Assembly (NCBI RefSeq): GCF_001269655.1
Contig: NZ_LHVE01000001.1
Location: forward strand, 62,001-126,000
Reading direction: 5' to 3'
Origin: Pseudomonas thivervalensis
GTDB taxonomy: Bacteria > Pseudomonadota > Gammaproteobacteria > Pseudomonadales > Pseudomonadaceae
Length of the DNA: 64,000 nt
A model generated the notes under the pieces. The model was not told the DNA's origin. It searched no databases and saw only the letters and a list, made by a program, of their open reading frames with translations. A program made the translations under genes and the position numbers. Shown one piece after another: positions 35,208-42,781 of this stretch; positions within the stretch are counted from its first letter, which is position 1, and each line of letters starts with the position of its first letter.

Positions 35208-35993
35208 ATGACGCGCCCGGCGTTTTCCCGACTGCCGGTGGCGGTGAACCTGCCGCTGCTGTTGCAGGCGCTGGCGGCCATTGAAGACGCGCGCTGGCAG
35301 GGGCATTTCAACAGTGCCTATCACAGCGGCGACTGGAGCGGCGTGGCGCTGATTTCGGCGACCGATGCGGTTACCGAACTGTCGCCGGGGCGCGGTCAGC
35401 CCGTGCATCGCGCGCCTTGGACAACGGACGGTCGCTGGCATGAGGCGTTGCGCAACTGGCCGGTGGAGATCGTCTCGGCCCGGCTGCTGCGGCTAGGGCC
35501 GGGCGGGTGCATCCACGAGCATCGCGACTATGACCTGGGTGGGCCGGACGCCGACCTGCGCCTGCACGTTCCCCTGCTCAGCCCCCCTGACGTGGATTTT
35601 TTCCTGGATGGACAAATCATTCCGATGACGGCCGGCGAATGCTGGTTTCTCGACTTGGCGCGGCCTCATCGAGTGGTTAACCGAAGTGCTCATTCGCGGG
35701 TTCACCTGGTACTCGATTGTCGCCCCGGGCCGTGGCTGGTCCAGCAGATTGCCGATGGGCTGCCCACTACACCCGTCGCGCGTGCCAGGCAAAGCGACTT
35801 CGCTCGGTTCCAGCAGCGCGTCGAAACCGATCCTGACCTCACCCGGACCTTGCAGAGCCTGCCTGACCTCGACGCTTTCATTGCGTCGGCGCTAGCGCTG
35901 GGAGCCGAACGAGGGTTTCATTTCACCCGGGAAGAATTGCGAGCCACTATGCGCAACGGTCGCCGGCAGTGGAGAGAGCAGTGGAAAACCTGA
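35208..35993 (+). CDS. Aspartyl/asparaginyl beta-hydroxylase-like enzyme with a Nif11-like C-terminal domain
   Basis: The protein has 261 residues. Residues 30-175 fit the cupin-type Asp/Asn hydroxylase family. The iron ligands are H105-x-D107 (IHEHRDYD) and H154 (RPHRVVNRS), and R164 (HSRVHLVLD) is a candidate 2-oxoglutarate contact. Residues about 196-248 (FARFQQRVETDPDLTRTLQS, then GFHFTREEL) follow the Nif11 leader-peptide pattern, which is otherwise found on RiPP precursors. It may hydroxylate Asp/Asn residues in the giant protein, whose repeats are rich in both. It lies 12 bp after the TolC-like gene and overlaps the second sulfotransferase gene. Confidence 0.78.
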   Translation: MTRPAFSRLPVAVNLPLLLQALAAIEDARWQGHFNSAYHSGDWSGVALISATDAVTELSPGRGQPVHRAPWTTDGRWHEALRNWPVEIVSARLLRLGPGGCIHEHRDYDLGGPDADLRLHVPLLSPPDVDFFLDGQIIPMTAGECWFLDLARPHRVVNRSAHSRVHLVLDCRPGPWLVQQIADGLPTTPVARARQSDFARFQQRVETDPDLTRTLQSLPDLDAFIASALALGAERGFHFTREELRATMRNGRRQWREQWKT

Positions 35994-36922
35994 ATCTGCA
36001 CGGTTGGCTGCCGATCCGCCTATGGCAAGAGGCCGGGCAGTGGCGGGTCGATTGGTGCTGGTTTGGTGACGCGCAACTGCGGCAGCCATTTTTTGGCGAC
36101 GCCGTGGAACACGCGCTGCGCCTGCCCTTCAACCAGGCATTCCGCCGCCAGACGCCCTTGGACGCTCTGGGTCTGTGGCAACGGCAAAGCCCGGGCCTTG
36201 GGCCCAGTGCGTTCATTTTCCATGCCTCCCGTTGCGGTTCGACCTTGATCAGCCAGATGCTCGCCCAATTGGACGACCACATCGTCATCTCGGAACCGCC
36301 ACCCCTGGATGCGTTGCTGCGCGGTGATCTGCCGCCCGCCGAACGGTGCGTGGCGCTCAAGGGCTTGCTGTCGGCCTATGGGCAGCGCCGTCGAGGCGTG
36401 GAGCGACGCCTGGTGGTCAAGCTCGACGCCTGGAACATCGGTGAGCTGGCGCTGTTGCGTGAGTGCTTTCCCGACACGCCCTGGCTGTTTGTCTATCGCG
36501 ACCCCTTGGAAATCGCCGTCTCCCACCTGCGCCGTCCCGGCATGCACATGGTGCCGGGGATGATCGGGGCAACGGTCCTGGACGATGGGTTGCCGTTCGC
36601 CAGCCAGGAAGATTTCATCCCGCGTCGGGTGGGGCGGTTGTTGGCGACGGGCTTGGAACACTGCCGGGCATCGGCTGGGATGGCGGTCAACTACACCGAG
36701 CTGCCCGAGGCGATGACGGGTAGGCTGGCGACGTTTTTCGGCCTCGATGATCGGCAGTGCAAGCGGGTGTTCGCGGCGGTGGGGCAGCACGCCAAGCAGC
36801 CGGCGCAGGTGTTTGTTGGCGATAGCGAGGACAAGCGCCGGGAGGCTTCGGCGTTGTTGCGTGAGCGGGTGTTGCACTGGGCGCAGGGGCCTTACGAGGC
36901 GTTGAAGTCACTGCCGCTGTAA
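35969..36922 (+). CDS. Sulfotransferase-family protein, second copy
   Basis: GTG 35969 gives 317 residues and GTG 35981 gives 313; both overlap the hydroxylase gene, so the two are coupled. The PAPS-loop equivalent is FIFHASRCGSTLISQML, and the second phosphate-binding block is WLFVYRDPLEIAVSHLRRPG. The first 75 residues are an extra N-terminal part not seen in the other copy. It is the last gene of the export locus. Together with the hydroxylase it suggests chained modification of one substrate. What it sulfates is unknown. Confidence 0.78.
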   Translation: MERAVENLNLHGWLPIRLWQEAGQWRVDWCWFGDAQLRQPFFGDAVEHALRLPFNQAFRRQTPLDALGLWQRQSPGLGPSAFIFHASRCGSTLISQMLAQLDDHIVISEPPPLDALLRGDLPPAERCVALKGLLSAYGQRRRGVERRLVVKLDAWNIGELALLRECFPDTPWLFVYRDPLEIAVSHLRRPGMHMVPGMIGATVLDDGLPFASQEDFIPRRVGRLLATGLEHCRASAGMAVNYTELPEAMTGRLATFFGLDDRQCKRVFAAVGQHAKQPAQVFVGDSEDKRREASALLRERVLHWAQGPYEALKSLPL

Positions 36923-36931
36923 CACGCTTTT

Positions 36932-37024
36932 GTGGCGAGGGAGCTTGCTCCCGCTGGGCTGCGCAGCGGCCCCAAGCTTTTTGCGGTTGCTGCGCAACCG
37001 AGCGGGAGCAAGCTCCCTCGCCAC
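36932..37024. repeat. REP-like inverted pair, family A
   Basis: Both arms are intact. The pair lies just after the second sulfotransferase gene and marks the end of the export locus. Confidence 0.83.
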
Positions 37025-37096
37025 AGTGTGCTCGGCTCCAAGGGACTAGACTGCATGAATAGAACCCAGTCATCCATTCATGCTCAGGAGTCCGAC

Positions 37097-37342
37097 ATGG
37101 AAACCCCGATCCATACGCTTCCCGCCTTGTTCAAACAACTCGGCCTGCCTGACGACGCCGTCAGCATCGATCAATTCATTGCCAGCCATTCACCGCTCAA
37201 ACCCGACCTGCACCTGTCCGATGCGTTTTTCTGGAATGAGGGCCAGCGGGATATGCTGCGCGAGGAAATCCTTGAGGATGCAGATTGGGCGGTGGTGGTG
37301 GATCAGTTGGATGTGTTGTTGCGCAAGGGGCGTAGCGAGTGA
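37097..37342 (+). CDS. DUF2789-family small protein
   Basis: The start at ATG 37097 follows CAGGAG and gives 81 residues beginning METPIHTLPALFKQLGLPDD, the characteristic DUF2789 opening. The ending (DADWAVVVDQLDVLLRKG) also fits the family. Proteins of this family are common in pseudomonads. They are helical, soluble and of unknown function. It stands alone between a REP pair and the hydrolase gene, and no operon partner is evident. Confidence 0.82.
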   Translation: METPIHTLPALFKQLGLPDDAVSIDQFIASHSPLKPDLHLSDAFFWNEGQRDMLREEILEDADWAVVVDQLDVLLRKGRSE

Positions 37343-37398
37343 GACCGACGCAATACCTGAGGGTTGATTGGTTATTTGTTTTAGTTATTAACAAATAG

Positions 37399-37414
37399 CT
37401 TCTTATTCCTTAAG
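37399..37414 (+). promoter_or_regulatory. Partial copy of the TTCTTAT..TTAAG upstream element
   Basis: CTTCTTATTCCTTAAG resembles the core of the elements at 11221 and 40591, with one base less in the spacer, and lies about 55 bp before the hydrolase gene. The match is short and may be chance. Confidence 0.3.
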
Positions 37415-37469
37415 TAATATAGCTCTCCTCCCTATACTCGTCCGGGAACAGACACGCAGGAGAGCACCC

Positions 37470-38051
37470 ATGCGCAACGAATCGATTCGCTACCTGATTG
37501 TGCCGGGCTGGCAAGGATCGCCGGAAAATCATTGGCAAACCCACTGGCAGAACAGCCTGCCCAACAGTGCCCGGGTCGAGCAGGCCGATTGGGTGACGCC
37601 ACGGCGTGAGGACTGGGTCGCGGCGTTGGCCGAGGCCGTGGCCGCTGACAGCACACCGGTCATCCTGATCGCCCATAGCCTGGGCTGCATCACGGTGGCC
37701 CATTGGGCGGCCACCGCGCCGGTGCAGTTCCTGCGGCAGGTGCGCGGGGCGTTGCTGGTGGCACCGGCGGATGTCGAGCGGCCGGCCTGCGTCCCGGCAC
37801 TGCGCAACTTCGCGCCGATTCCCAATGATCTATTGCCGTTCCCAAGCCAAGTGGTCAGCTCCGACAACGACGCCGCCGTGAGCGCTCCGCGCGCCTTGGA
37901 GTTGGCCCGCAACTGGGGGGCCGAGGCCGGGATCCTGTCAGGGGCGGGGCATATCAATGTGAAGTCCGGCCACCAGCGTTGGGAGCAGGGTTTCGCTTAT
38001 CTCTACCGTCTGCAAAACCGCATGGAGCATCACGCCCTGCGTCGCGCCTGA
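37470..38051 (+). CDS. RBBP9/YdeN-type serine hydrolase
   Basis: This 193-residue protein is an alpha/beta hydrolase of the RBBP9 family, with the typical early motif IVPGWQGSPENHWQTHW. The nucleophile elbow AHSLGC (Ser in GHSxG position), an Asp in SSDND and a His in GAGHINVKSG complete the catalytic set. The substrate is unknown; family members are often annotated as general esterases. It lies 47 bp before the sigma-54 activator-like gene and may be co-transcribed with it. Confidence 0.85.
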   Translation: MRNESIRYLIVPGWQGSPENHWQTHWQNSLPNSARVEQADWVTPRREDWVAALAEAVAADSTPVILIAHSLGCITVAHWAATAPVQFLRQVRGALLVAPADVERPACVPALRNFAPIPNDLLPFPSQVVSSDNDAAVSAPRALELARNWGAEAGILSGAGHINVKSGHQRWEQGFAYLYRLQNRMEHHALRRA

Positions 38052-38098
38052 ATTTTTAGCGCCCCCCGTCTCCCGGCGGTCTGGGGCGGGAGCCTGCC

Positions 38099-39034
38099 AT
38101 GAGTTTGCATGAAACCTTCGGTCAGCCCTTGCTGACCTTTCCCGATGCGGAAAAAAGTCCCCTGAGCATTCGCGCCAAGGCGCTGGTATTCGTCGACCCT
38201 CGTTCGCGGCAGTTGCGCCAGGAATTGGAGCAACTGGCGCCCCGGGCGATTTCGGTGCTGATACGCGGCGAAACCGGTAGCGGCAAGGAATTGCTGGCCC
38301 GGCATATCCATCGCGAAAGCGATCGCGGTGGGTTGTTTGTGTCGGTCAACTGCGGCGCCATCAGCCCGACCTACGCCGACGCTGAACTGTTCGGCTATGC
38401 CGCCGGCAGCTACGGCGGTTCGGCCAGCAGCCGGGCCGGTTGGTTCGGTTCGGCCAACGGCGGCACCCTTTACCTGGATGAAATCGGCGATTTGCCGCTG
38501 CCGATCCAGATCAAATTGCTGGCTGCGCTGGAAAACCATGAAGTCACCCGAGTGGGTGCCCATCAGCCCAGCCCGGTGGATGTCCGCCTGGTCGCGGCCA
38601 CCAGCATCGACCTGGCGCAAGCGGTGGCGGCCGGGAAATTCCACGAACGGCTCTACCACTACCTGGGCGAAGGCCGGCTCGAACTGCCGGCCCTGCGCGA
38701 ACGAGTGGGCGATATCCTGTCCCTGGCCGAATATTTCCTGGGCATCTACAGCCAGCGACTCGGCCTGGCCGTGCCGCTGATCAGTGAAGCGGCGCAACAT
38801 GCCCTCGAACAGCACAGTTGGCCGGGGAATACCCGCGAACTGGAAAACGTCATCCACTTCGCGTTGCTGGTGAGCACGGGGGATGAAATTTTGCCGGAGC
38901 ATTTGAATCTGCCGGCCCAGCCTTCAGCCCTGGAGCTGATTGACCGGCAGGTGGCGCAGGTCATCGCCCGGGGCTCGGACGCCGAGCGCACAGCCCTCAA
39001 GGCGCTGCTCAATCGACTGGACCAAATACCGTAG
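38099..39034 (+). CDS. Shortened sigma-54 activator-like AAA+ protein
   Basis: This 311-residue protein is almost only an AAA+ domain: Walker A (GETGSGKELLAR), Walker B (GGTLYLDEIGDLPL), sensor and WPGNTRELEN block. The GAFTGA loop that contacts sigma-54 is replaced by a GSYGGS-like stretch (FGYAAGSYGGSASS). The C terminus ends ALKALLNRLDQIP without the usual Fis-type helix-turn-helix. There is no N-terminal sensor domain. It may be a divergent activator that works without its own DNA binding, or a non-sigma-54 regulator. It is adjacent to the RBBP9-type hydrolase gene and upstream of the MetQ-like gene. Confidence 0.75.
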   Translation: MSLHETFGQPLLTFPDAEKSPLSIRAKALVFVDPRSRQLRQELEQLAPRAISVLIRGETGSGKELLARHIHRESDRGGLFVSVNCGAISPTYADAELFGYAAGSYGGSASSRAGWFGSANGGTLYLDEIGDLPLPIQIKLLAALENHEVTRVGAHQPSPVDVRLVAATSIDLAQAVAAGKFHERLYHYLGEGRLELPALRERVGDILSLAEYFLGIYSQRLGLAVPLISEAAQHALEQHSWPGNTRELENVIHFALLVSTGDEILPEHLNLPAQPSALELIDRQVAQVIARGSDAERTALKALLNRLDQIP

Positions 39035-39049
39035 GCCTGGACACCCACT

Positions 39050-39142
39050 GTGGCGAGGGAGCTTGCTCCCGCTCGGTTGCGCAGCGACCGCAAAAATCTT
39101 GGATCCGCTGCGCGGCTCAGCGGGAGCAAGCTCCCTCGCCAC
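39050..39142. repeat. REP-like inverted pair, family A
   Basis: Both arms are intact. The pair separates the AAA+ gene from the MetQ-like gene. The following 39143-39313 is AT-rich and likely promoter-bearing, with TTAAGGAATAAAA at 39201-39213. Confidence 0.82.
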
Positions 39143-39313
39143 AAAAGGCGGTGTTTTTATATATGAGTAAAATGAATATGAACTTGAATAAAAGATATTG
39201 TTAAGGAATAAAAAATATCGGTATTGTCCGCATCACGCCAGCGATAGCACTTCACTGGCACACCACATTTAGCCGTCGTCCATGACGACTGTGATTTTCG
39301 ATAAGGACACTGC

Positions 39314-40096
39314 ATGAAAAAGGTTCTGTTGTTCACCGCATTGGCGGCAGCCCTGGCGTCGGGCCTGGCCCAGGCCGCAGAGAAACTGGTCGTGGCCGCT
39401 ACGCCAGTGCCCCACGCTGAAATCCTCGAGCTGATCAAGCCGGCCCTGGCCAAGGAAGGCGTGGACCTGGAAATCAAGGTTTTCACCGACTATGTCCAAC
39501 CCAACGTACAGGTTGACCAGAAGCGCCTGGACGCCAACTACTTCCAGACCCTGCCGTACCTGACTAACTTCAACGAAGGCAAAGGCACGAACCTGGTGAC
39601 CGTGATCGGTGTTCACGTCGAACCGTTCGGCGGCTACTCGAAGAAGTACAAGAAGCTGGCTGACCTGCCAAACGGCGCGACTATCGCGCTGCCCAACGAA
39701 GGCAGCAACAGCGGCCGTGCGCTGATCCTGTTGCAGAAGGCTGGGCTGATCGAGTTGAAGGATCCGAAAAACGCGTTGGCGACCCCGAAAGATATCGCCA
39801 AGAACCCGCATAACTTCAAGTTCAAGGAACTGGAATCGGCCATGCTGCCGCGGGTGCTGGACCAGGTCGACCTGGACCTGATCAACACCAACTATGCCCT
39901 GGAAGCGGGTCTTAACCCGGCCAAGGATGCCCTGGTGATCGAAGGCGCGGATTCGCCTTACGTCAACTTCCTGGTGGCCCGTCCGGACAACAAGGACAGC
40001 CCGGCCATCCAGAAGCTGGCCAAGGCCCTGACCAGCCCTGAAGTGAAGGCGTTCATCGAGAAGAAATACAGCGGCGCGGTACTGCCGGCGTTCTGA
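39314..40096 (+). CDS. metQ: MetQ/NlpA-family periplasmic binding protein
   Basis: This 260-residue protein has a cleavable signal peptide (MKKVLLFTALAAALASGLAQA), without a lipobox cysteine. The mature part shows NlpA/MetQ blocks (ATPVPHAEILE, DANYFQTLPYL, NFKFKELESAMLPRVL, DLDLINTNYALEAG). The family binds methionine, often with its oxidised or formylated forms. No metN or metI follows, so it is an orphan component that must use a permease encoded elsewhere. A terminator follows directly. The assignment to methionine is by family. Confidence 0.82.
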   Translation: MKKVLLFTALAAALASGLAQAAEKLVVAATPVPHAEILELIKPALAKEGVDLEIKVFTDYVQPNVQVDQKRLDANYFQTLPYLTNFNEGKGTNLVTVIGVHVEPFGGYSKKYKKLADLPNGATIALPNEGSNSGRALILLQKAGLIELKDPKNALATPKDIAKNPHNFKFKELESAMLPRVLDQVDLDLINTNYALEAGLNPAKDALVIEGADSPYVNFLVARPDNKDSPAIQKLAKALTSPEVKAFIEKKYSGAVLPAF

Positions 40097-40125
40097 TTCG
40101 CGAGGTAATCCCTTTTACGGTTTCA

Positions 40126-40160
40126 AACGCCGACGGCTGATACAGCGTCGGCGTTTTTTT
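40126..40160 (+). terminator. Rho-independent terminator after the MetQ-like gene
   Basis: The stem AACGCCGAC / GTCGGCGTT closes over a short loop at 40135-40146 and is followed by a run of seven T residues ending at 40160, 30 bp after the stop codon. Confidence 0.8.
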
Positions 40161-40199
40161 GTGCTCGAAGGATTGCTTGGGTCAGGAACAGGATTACCT

Positions 40200-40339
40200 G
40201 TGGCGAGGGAGCTTGCTCCCGCTCGGCTCTGTAGGAGCTGGCGAAGCCTGCGATCTTTTGATCTTTCGCTTGAGATTCAAGTGTCTTTGGAAGGATCGCA
40301 GCCTCGCTGCACTCGTCAGCTCCTACACAGCTCCTACAG
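40200..40339. repeat. Family A arm joined to a family B inverted pair
   Basis: A single GTGGCGAGGGAGCTTGCTCC arm at 40200 is followed at 40230 by a complete family B pair ending at 40339. The matching right family A arm is missing. The 600-bp gap 40097-40696 holds this element, the terminator, a possible small gene and an upstream element. Confidence 0.8.
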
Positions 40340-40360
40340 GTCACAGATCAAAGGCGCAAA

Positions 40361-40456
40361 TCAGGCCACCCCGCTCTTCAATGCCCTACGCAACGCCACC
40401 AACAATTTCACGATTTCCTGCGGTTCCATTCGCTGCGGCACTTTTATGTCAGCCAT
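40361..40456 (-). CDS. Possible 31-residue small protein
   Basis: The frame from ATG 40456 encodes MADIKVPQRMEPQEIVKLLV and eleven further residues. A good ribosome site (AAGGAAG) sits at normal spacing upstream. The peptide is plausibly amphipathic and basic. Nothing else supports it, and its short length makes chance likely. The alternative is untranslated sequence between a REP and a promoter. Confidence 0.35.
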   Translation of the reverse strand: MADIKVPQRMEPQEIVKLLVALRRALKSGVA

Positions 40457-40590
40457 GTTTTCTTCCTTGTAATGGTGAGGAGGATGTCGCGAAAGATCCT
40501 CCCTGCGGCGCAAGGAAAATAGTCGTCTTTGACCTTCCCGGCAAATCCGAGTGAATAGTTTTTTGCGTGATATCAATATGCTTTAACGGT

Positions 40591-40622
40591 ATTTAAATTC
40601 CAGTTCTTATGCCATTAAAGTC
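40591..40622 (+). promoter_or_regulatory. Conserved 32-bp upstream element (second copy)
   Basis: It starts ATTTAAATTC, continues TTCTTAT and ends ATTAAAGTC. It is 27/32 identical, without gaps, to 11221-11252. It lies 75 bp before the first gene of the amino acid importer operon. See the first copy for interpretation. Confidence 0.5.
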
Positions 40623-40696
40623 GTGCTTGCCGAGTAGCTATCCGCTGCCCATGGACCGCATGACCGCCGCTTATCGAGCGGCGTCCAGGATGTTCA

Positions 40697-41362
40697 ATGA
40701 ACTTCGATTACGCTTTTATCCTCAACACCCTCCCGGCGTTTCTCAAGGCCGTGGGCGTGACGTTGCAGGTCGGCCTTATCGCCATCGCCACGTCGCTGCT
40801 GGTGGCGCTGTTCAACGCGACGATCCTTGTGCTGCGCACGCCTTACCTGCAACGCCTGGTGGGGCTGTACGTGGAGCTGGCCCGCAACACGCCGCTGCTC
40901 ATCCAGTTGTTCTTCGTCTACTTCGCCTTGCCGGCGCTGGGCATCAAGGTGTCGGGGTTTGCGGCAGCGATCATCACCATGACGTTCCTGGGCGGCGCCT
41001 ACCTCACGGAAGTGCTGCGCGCGGGGGTGGACGCGGTGCCCCAGGCGCAATTGGAATCCGGTCGCTCCATCGGGCTGTCCCACGGGCAATTGCTGCGCTA
41101 CGTGATCCTGCCGCAGGCCGGCATCCTCAGCCTGCCGTCGCTGTTCGCCAACTTCATTTTCCTGTTGAAGGAGACCACCGTGGTCTCGGCCGTGGCGGTG
41201 CCGGAGATTCTCTACACCACCAAAAGCTACATCGCGCTCTACTACAAGACCTATGAAATGCTCGCCGTGCTGACGCTGATTTGCGTGCTGCTGTTCTTGC
41301 CGCTGTCGCTGTTGCTCAGCCGCCTGGAAAGGAGGCTCCAGCATGGCCAGTTCGGGTCTTGA
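40697..41362 (+). CDS. Polar amino acid ABC importer permease 1
   Basis: This 221-residue HisM/GlnP-type permease has about five transmembrane segments, the early ELARNTPLLIQLFFVYF motif and the EAA loop region (ESGRSIGLSHGQLLRYVILPQA). It is the first gene of a tight four-gene importer operon and overlaps the next gene by 20 bp. Clustering with a MetQ-like gene and sharing an upstream element with the organosulfur operon suggest a sulfur-containing amino acid such as cystine, but that is inference. Confidence 0.88.
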   Translation: MNFDYAFILNTLPAFLKAVGVTLQVGLIAIATSLLVALFNATILVLRTPYLQRLVGLYVELARNTPLLIQLFFVYFALPALGIKVSGFAAAIITMTFLGGAYLTEVLRAGVDAVPQAQLESGRSIGLSHGQLLRYVILPQAGILSLPSLFANFIFLLKETTVVSAVAVPEILYTTKSYIALYYKTYEMLAVLTLICVLLFLPLSLLLSRLERRLQHGQFGS

Positions 41363-42002
41363 GTTGCTCTGGGTGTCGTTGCCGCAACTGGGCAAGGGCG
41401 CGGCGCAAACCCTGTCGATTTCCTTCCTGAGCATCGCCATCAGCACCGTCGGCGGCGTGCTCTACGGTGTGTTGCGTACGTTGGGTGTGAAGTGGTTGGA
41501 CGCCGTCCTGCGGGTCTACCTGGAGCTGTTCCGGGCGATTCCGGTGCTGGTCTGGTTGTACCTGCTGTTCTTCGGCCTGCCGATCTTTTTTGGCCTGAGC
41601 CTTCCAAGCTTCTGGTGCGCGGTCCTGGTGTTGTCGCTGTGGGGCGCCAGTGAAGTCGGCGAAGTGGTGCGCGGCGCATTGCGTTCGTTGCCGCGCGGTC
41701 AACGGGAGGCGGGGTTGTCGATTGGGTTGAACGGTCCGCAACTCTACGGTCATGTGCTGTTACCGCAAGCACTGAGACGCATGACACCGCCGACCATCAA
41801 CGTCTACACGCGCATTATCAAGACCAGCTCGCTGGCGGTGCTGATTGGCGTGGTGGATGTGATCAAGGTCGGCCAGCAGATCATCGAGCGCACCTACGAA
41901 TCCGTGCTGATCTACGGCGCGCTGTTCCTGTTTTTCTTTTTCATCTGCTACCCGCTCTCGGCCGCCTCCCGCGTGCTGGAGCGGCGTTGGACGCAAGCAT
42001 GA
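41343..42002 (+). CDS. Polar amino acid ABC importer permease 2
   Basis: This 219-residue protein is the second HisM-type permease, with ELFRAIPVLVWLYLLFFGLP near residue 60 and the EAA loop (EAGLSIGLNGPQLYGHVLLPQA). It pairs with the preceding permease to form the membrane channel. It overlaps the previous gene by 20 bp and the ATPase gene by 4 bp (ATGA), so the three are translationally coupled. Confidence 0.88.
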   Translation: MASSGLELLWVSLPQLGKGAAQTLSISFLSIAISTVGGVLYGVLRTLGVKWLDAVLRVYLELFRAIPVLVWLYLLFFGLPIFFGLSLPSFWCAVLVLSLWGASEVGEVVRGALRSLPRGQREAGLSIGLNGPQLYGHVLLPQALRRMTPPTINVYTRIIKTSSLAVLIGVVDVIKVGQQIIERTYESVLIYGALFLFFFFICYPLSAASRVLERRWTQA

Positions 42003-42781
42003 GCGCATTGATCGAGTTCAAGGGTTTCAACAAGTTTTTCGGCGAGCAGCAGGTGCTGGACGGCATCGACCTGCAAGTGAAGACAGGCGAAGTGATCGTC
42101 ATCCTCGGCCCCAGTGGTTGCGGCAAAAGTACCTTGCTGCGTTGCCTCAATGGGTTGGAAGTGGCCCACAGCGGCCGCTTGAGATTCGCCGGCCGCGAGT
42201 TGCTGGACAAGGGCACCGACTGGCGCGAAGTGCGGCAGCAGATCGGCATGGTGTTCCAGAGCTACCACCTGTTCCCGCACATGAGCGTGCTCGATAACCT
42301 GCTGCTCGGTCCGGTCAAAGTGCAAAAACGCGACCGCCACGAAGCGCGCGGCCAGGCCGAAGCCTTGCTGGCCCGTGTGGGCCTGCTGGACAAGCGCGAC
42401 GCTTTTCCACGCCAGCTCTCCGGCGGCCAGCAGCAACGTATCGCCATCGTGCGTTCGCTGTGCATGAACCCCAAGGTCATGTTGTTCGATGAGGTCACCG
42501 CCGCCCTCGATCCGGAAATGGTCAAGGAGGTGCTGGAAGTCATCCAGGGCTTGGCCCGCGAAGGCATGACGCTGTTGATCGTCACCCACGAAATGGCCTT
42601 CGCCCGCGCCGTGGCTGACCGCATCGTATTCATGGACGCCGGGCGAATCCTTGAACAGAACCCTCCCGAGATTTTCTTTACGAACCCGCAAACCGCACGC
42701 GCGCAGCAGTTCCTGGAGAAGTTCTCCTACGTCGCCGCACTACCCAAAACGACTCAAACAAAGGAACTGGAACTGTCATGA
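41999..42781 (+). CDS. Polar amino acid ABC importer ATP-binding protein
   Basis: ATG 41999 overlaps the permease stop as ATGA and gives 260 residues. Walker A is GPSGCGKST, the signature is LSGGQQQRIAIVRSL and Walker B is VMLFDEVTAALDPE, all typical of the GlnQ/HisP group. An upstream in-frame ATG at 41987 would overlap the permease more deeply and was not chosen. It energises the importer and overlaps the binding-protein gene by 4 bp. Confidence 0.9.
   Translation: MSALIEFKGFNKFFGEQQVLDGIDLQVKTGEVIVILGPSGCGKSTLLRCLNGLEVAHSGRLRFAGRELLDKGTDWREVRQQIGMVFQSYHLFPHMSVLDNLLLGPVKVQKRDRHEARGQAEALLARVGLLDKRDAFPRQLSGGQQQRIAIVRSLCMNPKVMLFDEVTAALDPEMVKEVLEVIQGLAREGMTLLIVTHEMAFARAVADRIVFMDAGRILEQNPPEIFFTNPQTARAQQFLEKFSYVAALPKTTQTKELELS

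Noticed and set aside
39143..39313. S-adenosylmethionine riboswitch upstream of the MetQ-like gene
   Set aside because: The region is AT-rich without the paired stems of a known SAM riboswitch. No leader hairpin was recognised by eye.
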